Assembly (NCBI GenBank): GCA_964023205.1
Contig: OZ026834.1
Location: forward strand, 31,844,756 to 31,908,755
Direction of reading: 5' to 3'
Source: Lutraria lutraria
Lineage: Eukaryota > Mollusca > Bivalvia > Venerida > Mactridae
DNA: 64,000 nt
Part shown: positions 52,001 to 61,900 of the stretch, one piece after another
Numbering within the stretch: the stretch's first letter is position 1
Layout: each line of letters opens with the position of its first letter
Made by a program: the position numbers and the translations under genes
Notes under the pieces: generated by a model
Told to the model about the DNA's origin: nothing
The model's database searches: none
The model's input: the letters and a program-made list of their open reading frames with translations, nothing else

Positions 52001-55000
52001 CCACTACCAAGTTTGTTGAAATTATGGCCCCGGTGTCAAAATTGGCCCTGTCCTGGGGTTTATTCTATTTTATATAGGAAAATTTAAAAAATCTTCTTCT
52101 CCGAAACCACAAGGCCTAGAGCTAAGATATTTGGTATGTAGCATTGTCTAGTGGACCTCTACCAAGTTTGTTCAAATTATTGCCCTAGGGTCAAAATTGG
52201 CCCCGCCCCGGGGGTCACTTGATTTATATAGACTTATATAGGAAAATTTAAAAAATCTTCTTCTCCGAAACCACAAGGCCTAGAGCTAAGATATTTGGTA
52301 TGTAGCATTGTCTAGTGGACCTCTACCAAGTTTGTTCAAATTATTGCCCTAGGGTCAAAATTGGCCCCGCCCCGAGGGTCACTTGATTTATATAGACTTA
52401 TATAGGAAAATTTAAAAAATCTTCTTCTCCGAAACCGCAAGGCCTAGAGCTTAGATATTTTGTATGTGGCATTGTCTAGTGGACCTCTACCAAGTTTGTT
52501 CAAATTATGGCCCCAGTGTCAAAATTGGCCCTGCCCTGGGGTTTATTCTATTTTATATAGGAAAATTTAAAAAATCTTCTTCTCCGAAACCACAAGGCCT
52601 AGAGCTAAGATATTTGGTATGTAGCAATGTCTAGTGGACCTCTACCAAGTTTGTTCAAATTATTGCCCTAGGGTCAAAATTGGCCCCGCCCCGGGGGTCA
52701 CTTGATTTATATAGACTTATATAGGAAAATTTAAAAAATCTTCTTCTCCAAAACCACAAGGCCTAGAGCTAAGATATTTGGTATGTAGCATTGTCTAGTG
52801 GACCTCTACCAAGTTTGTTCAAATTATTGCCCTAGGGTCAAAATTGGCCCCGCCCCGAGGGTCACTTGATTTATATAGACTTATATAGGAAAATTTAAAA
52901 AATCTTCTTTTCCGAAACCGCAAGGCCTAGAGCTTAGATATTTTGTATGTGGCATTGTCTAGTGGACCTCTACCAAGTTTGTTCAAATTATGGCCCCAGT
53001 GTCAAAATTGGCCCTGCCCTGGGGTTTATTCTATTTTATATAGGAAAATTTAATAAATCTTCTTCTCCGAAACCACAAGGCCTAGAGCTAAGATATTTGG
53101 TATGTAGCATTGTCTAGTGGACCTCTACCAAGTTTGTTCAAATTATTGCCCTAGGGTCAAAATTGGCCCCGCCCCGGGGGTCACTTGATTTATATAGACT
53201 TATATAGGAAAATTTAAAAAATCTTCTTCTCCAAAACCACAAGGCCTAGAGCTAAGATATTTGGTATGTAGCATTGTCTAGTGGACCTCTACCAAGTTTG
53301 TTCAAATTATTGCCCTAGGGTCAAAATTGGCCCCGCCCCGAGGGTCACTTGATTTATATAGACTTATATAGGAAAATTTAAAAAATCTTCTTCTCCGAAA
53401 CCGCAAGGCCTAGAGCTTAGATATTTTGTATGTGGCATTGTGTAGTGGACCTCTACCAAGTTTGTTCAAATTATGGCCCCGGGGTCAAAATTAGCCCTGC
53501 CCTGGGGTTTAATCTATTTTATATAGGAAAATTTTAAAAAATCTTCTTCTCCGAAACCAGTGACAAGGCCTAGAGCTAAGATATTTGGTATCTAGCTTTG
53601 TCTAATGGACCTCTTTAAAATCTGTTCATATAATGGCCATGGGATAAAAAACGGCCCAGATGGGTCACTTGATCTTACTTAGACTCGTATAGAAAACTTC
53701 AACAATGTTAATCTCCAAATGACCTTTTCTCCTGGTGAGCATTTATAGGGCCATCATGGCCCTCTTGTTATACGGAAGTAAAGTAAAATATTTCACAGAT
53801 TTAATATTTTCATCCATGTTGTTATATGTTTTAGTCTTAAAGACATTGAACAGCTACTATATAAGTGACCCCCTCCAAAATCCACATGAGGTCTAATCTC
53901 TTAATTGTTTTATTGCCCCTAATGGGATTAATCCTGTCTTTTCACGGTCAGCTAAATGTCTGTAGACTTGACACCTAGTCATGCATATAAGAGGGTCATA
54001 ATTTTTATTGATCTTTGGTGATAATTAGTTTATGGATAACTTCCTGTTGTTTTTATAAGCATTTTATGTAATTAATGAGTGTTATACTTTAATGTTACCA
54101 GATTGTGTAAGAACAGACTTAGATATATACTAGAATATAACAGTTATAATATACTGTCACTACTATTTTATTCCTGCCTATATGTTTTCTTCTTTATACA
54201 TTAAAAATACAACTGAACGCTTCTTCTGTTTCTAAATTATATCTTTCTATTTCTACATGGAATTATTTTTTACAAGAATCGTTAAAATAACTTGCAAAGA
54301 AACTATGTTTACACATGTACTGCTTGAGAAAATATATTGGTTAAAAATATTTAATTTAACAGGTAAAAGTGTTAAAATATGTTTGTATTAATTTTACAAA
54401 ATGGACTGTTTTATTTATTTATCAAAATCATCAGTTTGCAGCAAAGAGCATATATTTGAGTAATTAATTTCTTTAATAAAATTATTCTTAATATTTTGCA
54501 TTCTAGTTTAAAAAAAGATAATTTATATTATTGATTAAACATTGAATAAATTTAAGTATCTATACAGGAGCTATATATTAGCCATATCTATAGTAACTGA
54601 TTATGTAATTAGAAGCTAGTCTATCAATGACCCTGTCTGTTTTATTGGACTCCCTACTGTGGAATATACAGGACTGCTGGGTCTTAGTCACATGCCTCGC
54701 ATTCCTGGTTCAATGTCTTTAAAGACATTGAACAGCTACTATATAAGTGACCCCCCCCCAAAATCCACATGTGGTCTAATCTCTTAATTGTTTTATTGCC
54801 CCTAATCAGATAAAGCCAGTCTGGTCACGGTCTGTAGACTTGACACCTAGTCAAAAAGTGGGGTAATAAATTTTATTGATTTACAGTGATAATAAGTTTA
54901 TGACTAAATTGCTTTTGTTTTTATAAGCATAGAGTAACATATAATGTAAACAGGTGCTAGTCTATCAATGACCCTGTCTGTTTTATTACCCCCTACTGTG

Positions 55001-55814
55001 GAATTAGGGGACTTTCTGGTCCATAAGTCACATGCCTCGCATTCCTGGTTCAATGTCTTTAACCTTAATTATCCTAAAACTTGATGATTCAACGCGTCCA
55101 AATTTTATTACCCTGTATAATGCATCATGCTGTGACTGTATATACATGGATACCTAATCAGCAGATATGATCATCGCCAAATGCACGTCGTGTCCGTTAA
55201 CGTACGTGAATATCCGAGATTTGCCGAACGATTGACGAATTGAACTTAAAAAACTCTAAGGGGTAGTTTTAAAAATCATCAAAAGGGTCGAAGAAGATAT
55301 TATTTGATTGTTTTCATATTTTACATGGTGAAAGAAATTAAATTTTCCAAACGAATGGAATGAGTACAAATTTGATCACATTTCCCCCAAAAGAGTTATG
55401 ATGCTGAAAACATCAAATTTTCATTGAAAAATCTACCAAGTTTACGCTTTTTACATTGAATATAGAGGGAATCGATAGGTGTCTTTTTCAAACGCAAAAG
55501 GGTCGAAGAAAGCATAAATTTAAAATAATAAAAAATACACCATTAGAAAGACAAAAGATTAATTAAACTTTTGTGATGAGTACAAATTTCGTATTTTAAA
55601 TAGAATAAAAGTTATGATGATTATAGTGAAAATCCCCTTCTTTGTTTAATGTTAATCTTTTATCGATTTTCCAAACCAGCATGTCCGCGAAAGTTGGGTA
55701 TGCCGAACTTCAGCCAACGTCTTGATTTTTATAGTTATTTAAAATATACTAAACGATGTTAGCTTTGAAAATGTCCAACGAAAAAATTATTTTGCATAAT
55801 AAAAACACGTCCCT

Positions 55815-55875
<61 letters not shown>

Positions 55876-58800
55876 AGAGACGATGAATGTCCGTGATGAT
55901 TTGACTGAAATAAAAACACACTCTAAATCAACGTCTATATGTGACATATAATAATGTATATGCTGCATTTGTTTTCCGTCATAAAATTTACATTGATCTT
56001 CGCCCGGATAATAGATTCTTTTTATAAATATAAATATCGCTATGACAATACCCGTAAAAGTTAAGTTGATATTATGATGTACTAGTATCTGATTGATATG
56101 ATATTCATTCTAAATATGTCGGAATTTCCACATAATTATACGACTCGTACACCGAGTCAAATGTATATTAAATAATTATATTTTATTATATTAACAATCG
56201 ATCTACACAAAGAGATCGTTGTTAATGTTGGATTGGGTATGTTGAAAATCCAAGTGGTAATCAACCAAATGTGTTCAATGATTTTCTCCCAGTGCTATAC
56301 CATACGCGACGGTTTAGAAATTCGACTAAGTGTGAACATATTTATTACTAGTATCAAACAAACTATGTATAGGAGAAACGAGTCAGTCATGAATTACCTG
56401 TACCATCTCATGATATATAGCCCGGCTATAATGTCTTAAACAATCAGCTATATTGTGGCCATTCAATGCATATGGTTTCTTATTACAGGTGACCAATAAC
56501 ACAAGCTTATCTGTGTATAATCTCAGATGTTTTTTTATTTAGTAAAAAAGTACAAATGCTGTCTTTAGAACATCAATACTTTTAAGCCCCCGCCATGAAA
56601 TGGCGGATGGCATATAGTGTTTACCCTGTCCGTTGGTGTGTGTGTGTGTGACGGAATTTTCGTGTCCGGCTCATAACTTTGTCATGCATGATTGGATTTT
56701 GAAATAATTTGGCACAAATGTTCATCATAACAAGACGATGTGTCATGCGCAAAAAATGTGTCGCTTGCTCAAAGGCCAAGGTCACCGTGGACACTTAAAG
56801 CATTATATGTATATGTTCGTGTCCGGCTTATAACTCTGTCATGCATGATTGGATTTTGAAATAAATTGGCACAAATATTCATCATAACAAGACGATTTGT
56901 CAAAGGTCAAGGTCACAGTTGACACTTAAAGCATTATATGTATATGTTCATGTCCGGCTTATAACTCTGTCTTGCGTGATTGGATTTTGAAATAAATTGG
57001 CACAAATGTTCATCATAACAAGACGATGTGTCATGCGCAAAGACTGTGTCGCTAGCTCCAAGGTCAAGGTCACAGTTGACATTTAAAGCATTATATGTAT
57101 ATGTTCATGTCCGGCTTATAACTCTGTCTTGCATGATTGGATTTTGAAATAAATTGGCACACATGTTCATCATATCCAGACGACGTGTCATGAGCAAGAA
57201 CTGTGTCGCTTACTCAAAGGTCAAGGTCACAGTCGACACTTAAAGCATTGTGTGTATATGTTCGTGTCCGGCTTATAACTCTGTCATGCATGATTGGATT
57301 TTGAAATGAATTGGCACAAATGTTCATCATAACAAGACGACGTGTCCTGCGCATCACCTGTCAAGGTCACAGTGGACATTAAACTTTACTCAAAGGTCAA
57401 GGTCACAGTGGACACTTATATATTTATATTCATTCCTTATATTGAAATAGTGAAAGTACATGTAGTTGTGTGTTTACCACCCTTAGGAGGTAGCATTCCC
57501 AAGCAACCTGCATTATGTTGTATTCACATATTTCCCACACAGCACTCATTTCTGTGTCCAGTGTGAAATTGCGAGGGCATCCGTGTCCTACGGACACATT
57601 TCTAGTTAATTCAAAATTCCTGAATATTCATCATCATTATTTGCATGATTTCTCTTTATTACTTTTAGGCACAATGACAAAGCAAGGGAAGTCAGTCGTA
57701 AAGTTTTGTACCAGGGTCTATATAAGTCTCCCTGAGGCAGGCTTCACAGCCCCAGATCCGCTGCCTGCACCAGAGCTGTGACCAACTGTTCTGCCTCGTG
57801 GTGATGGAGAGCTGTTTAACTTCATCTTGCCCACATACACAACTGGAAGTGCTACTTAGCAATTTAAAAGAAGGCGACTACCTCCTCCAGTGTCTACAAC
57901 TTCATTTGAAGAGACAGAAGAAGTGCCAGAACCAATTTATTTTGCTAGAAAGTTAACTACAGCAACAGCAACAATAACAACATCATCAGTTACTTCTGTG
58001 TTAGTCCCATACACAACAATGAGATATAGAAAGAGAAAAGCTGAGGAGGAGTCAATGGGAAAACACAGAAGAAAGTACACCAAAATTAAACCCATCAAAA
58101 TCTGTAAAAAGTGTGGACAGGTCATTGAGAAACCTTCACACATAAATTATTTCGGAAATCTGTACTGTAAACCTTCAGAAAATTATACATTTGAAGAATG
58201 GAAGGAACAGTTCAAAGATCGGAATTATGGAAAGAAGAAAGGAGTGTACTCAATTTACTTTTGGACATTTTCATTTTAAACATCAAATTTAATATTTCGA
58301 ACATATCATTTTTTGAAAAGTGTGACAAAATTTAACAAGAACAAAACAACTTTTAATGCTGCCTAGCCTGGAGGTTTATATACATATATTTTTCCAGTCA
58401 AACTGAAAGGGTAGAAGGTCCCAAGCCCTTAATAGCATCTTGTATGCACGAGACTCTTAATCTCGGGGTCGTGGGTTCGAGCCCCACGTTGGACGTGATC
58501 TTTTTATTCCCGTGATTTGTTTTGGCTTACGAAGATTGACAATCGCTATAAACGCTTTTTAAAAATGTTTTGAAAATGGTCTAGTCTATCTTTGTTGTCT
58601 CTCAGACAATAAAGTGATATCGCTTTAACGAAGTCAAATTATCTGTTGAAAACTTATTACTTTGAATATAACATTTTCTAACAATAACCTTTCTCCGTCC
58701 ATTCCAACAAGTTTTTGCACTTACTTTTTATTTACATGTACATGTCGTTACGATATGGCATTTTTCTGTTCGTTACACCCACAACATTTTTATCAATTAA

Positions 58801-58923
58801 ATGAAAACATTTGAAGGTGAAATAGACACTTGTACAACAAAAAATGTTTAGCAAGCGATTAAATTGACGAATTTAGGCAAACAAAAAAATTGTTTTTTTC
58901 GCTAAAAGATATTTCGTCCCTGA

Positions 58924-58982
<59 letters not shown>

Positions 58983-61900
58983 AGAGACGATGTTCTTCGT
59001 TAAATTAATTTTACTGTTTTATCGTATGTTGACTAAGGAAACCTGTGACAAGTAATAAATTTTATCAGACTTAATTAGACAGTTTACTACAAAGTTTAAT
59101 AACTGGCCCGAAGGAAGCAATCTTAGATCGTGTGAAGGCTAATTTTAGATTTTGTCTGACAACCGGGGGTTCGGGTACAACCCCTTTCAAAAAGCATTGC
59201 ACCAAAAAAATATATATATGCCGGCCCTATATATGTGAAAATAATGTTCTCCGGTAACAAAGGCTTAGTATAACATAATAAATTAACTCATTGTTCCTTT
59301 TGATAATTGGGTCGTTCAGTTTCATCAATATACTCGTAGATCATTAAATCTTTAAGTATCTTTGTTTAAACATATAACAGAAACTCAAGAAATGGAAAAA
59401 CAAATGAACTCAACGAGCCACGTTAACGACATGAAAACCATCTCCTTACCGAAAAGTCCAAATTAGTGACACAGCTTGCATCTGGACAAACTCCTTTAAA
59501 GACAGTCTTCACGCCCTCTAGTCCCAATGGATTATAACCTATCTGTAAAAAAACAATCATCGGTAACTTGCAGTCAGCACGCAATACGCATTGTCATAAT
59601 TATAATGAATATACTTATCAAAATAACTTCCTATAAAGAAGTAATGAATTTATAATATACAGTAAAACCCGATTATCCGAAGTCGTCGGGACCGAAAAAT
59701 TACTTCTGATAATCCGGGGTTTCGGACTATCAAACAATGGTATAATCAAATAATATCACATGCATTATCTTATTTTCGATTTCACAAATTACAACTAGTT
59801 TATTTGAACTACTCAGGTTATACAGATTTAAAAGTATATCACAACCATACTACATTATATCAAATACATTGTATCAAATACATTGTATCAAGTATGTACC
59901 TTTAGAGTTTTCAGTAAATCATTTGTTTCAAGAGCTTTTCCGATGACTGTGGCACCAACTGGTCCTATGCGATTATGACTGATATCAATATACGTCACTG
60001 TCCCTGACTGTTTAAGGATTTCAGCGACCCCAAACGCTCCTTCATTTCCCAGGCCGTTCATGGAAAGCTTTACAATTCTCAGTCGACTGTTAGTCTGTGA
60101 ATATTGTGAATCCAGTATCATAATAATGTCAACACCACTCTACTCAATTATACTTTAATAAATTGGTATAATGGCCACCCAATAATGATAAAAAACATAA
60201 GCATAAACATGTTTGTCGTCATTTAAATAATCACATTGGTCAGACATTGATTGTTGGGAGTATCTCAGTACTCGTAGATCTATGTAGCCTACATGTAATC
60301 ATTGAACAACAATGGCTCATGCGAAAAAAATTAGAATAAAGATTTATGAAAATTATCATAATAGTATGTTGATTAATTTGCACTTTGTATTGTTTTAGCT
60401 TCTTGAGTTAGATGTTGTCAGGATTTTGTATTAACTAATATTTTGTCTTGAGTATTAATTTTTGTGAACAATAAATTTTCTTTGAATATTGAAATTGAAT
60501 TTTTGCTTATACATTCATAGTTACTTTCACAAAATATCCCTTTATCTCTTATTATCAGCATTTATACACTTATATATGACTTGACAATTTTGGGATGACT
60601 AAAAACGTAAAAAACATAGTCACTAAGGAAAAGAATAGTTGGAAAGATGTCCACACTGATCATACGTGCATTGAAATGTGTGAATCACAAACCACGAGCA
60701 TTATAAGCTCTATATTTGACTTTGGTGTGTTTGGTGTATGAAACATATAACTTACCGCAATGCCATCACAGATGACGGTCGCGCTTTTCAACCTAAAGTT
60801 GTTCCAGCTCAAGTCAATATGTTCAATAGTCTCGTTTTCAGCTGTAAACATAAATATCAAAACTTTCACCAGATACGCGGAAAACCTCGTATATCAAATG
60901 ATGAACCACTGCAAAAATATCCTTAACAATTATTCTTATTATACACGTCACAGTAACAGTTTTAGGAAGGTGAATTTTATGAGCTTTTTTCTAGGATACC
61001 ATTTTGTTACCTATATTGAAGAGTTATAAAAGTAAACATCCTAATCTACGACCATACAATCGCTTACACTGTTAGAGTTCAATTGGCAACTCTAACTACC
61101 GTGCTATGTCAGAATATCTAATATTAGCCCAATTAACAAATTGTATAAGTATCTAACTAATTATTTCGTTTATCAACAAGATCACTTACATATAGCGTCA
61201 GCCAGAATCCCAGACGATCTATTTCCAAAATTGTTACGACTTAAAATCACGGTTTTTAACCTGTTGTTCTCCTATTTGGAAATAGAATAAAATACAAGTT
61301 TTACAAAATATTTCAAGTTGTTATACAGGTTTGTCGAATTACTTCTTTAGAACAAGTTAAAAACGAAACTAGTGGTTAAAAGCGTACGTATGTGAGGACA
61401 ATCTGCCATTTTTAAAAGTACTTAAAATACGTACGTGTACCATGTTTCTTCCATACTTTCTCTTCCAAAGTTTTTTTTAATTCATGCTATTTATATTATA
61501 CTGTATGACAATGTACGCGTCTTAGATAAAATTGTATTCTGTTTTGTTCCATAAATCATACTTATTTTCTTTACCATTACTTTTACTATTATTGTATGCT
61601 GAACATCTGGATTACTTAAATTTACAGGTCGTTATGTATTATTATTGATCAACGTACAAGTATACTGTAATATAAGCGAAAATAAGTATAACATGTCTTT
61701 GCAAACTTCTTGAAAACCGACAAGATTCTTTTAAATAGTATTTTGATCAGAATTTTTATATCACACTTACATAAAAAGCTTCAGCTATAGAACTGGTATC
61801 ATCATCCGTAAGGTCGTTCCCTGTAAAAATGTGGCAGACTGTTTAACATGACTGTGTCACAAAAATGAATTCGTACACGTAATAATAATTAGAATAAGAC

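Noticed and set aside
51603..53700. CRISPR-like array
   Set aside because: Monomers are ~160 bp with no unique spacers, and the genome is eukaryotic; it is satellite-type repetition inside an interspersed element.
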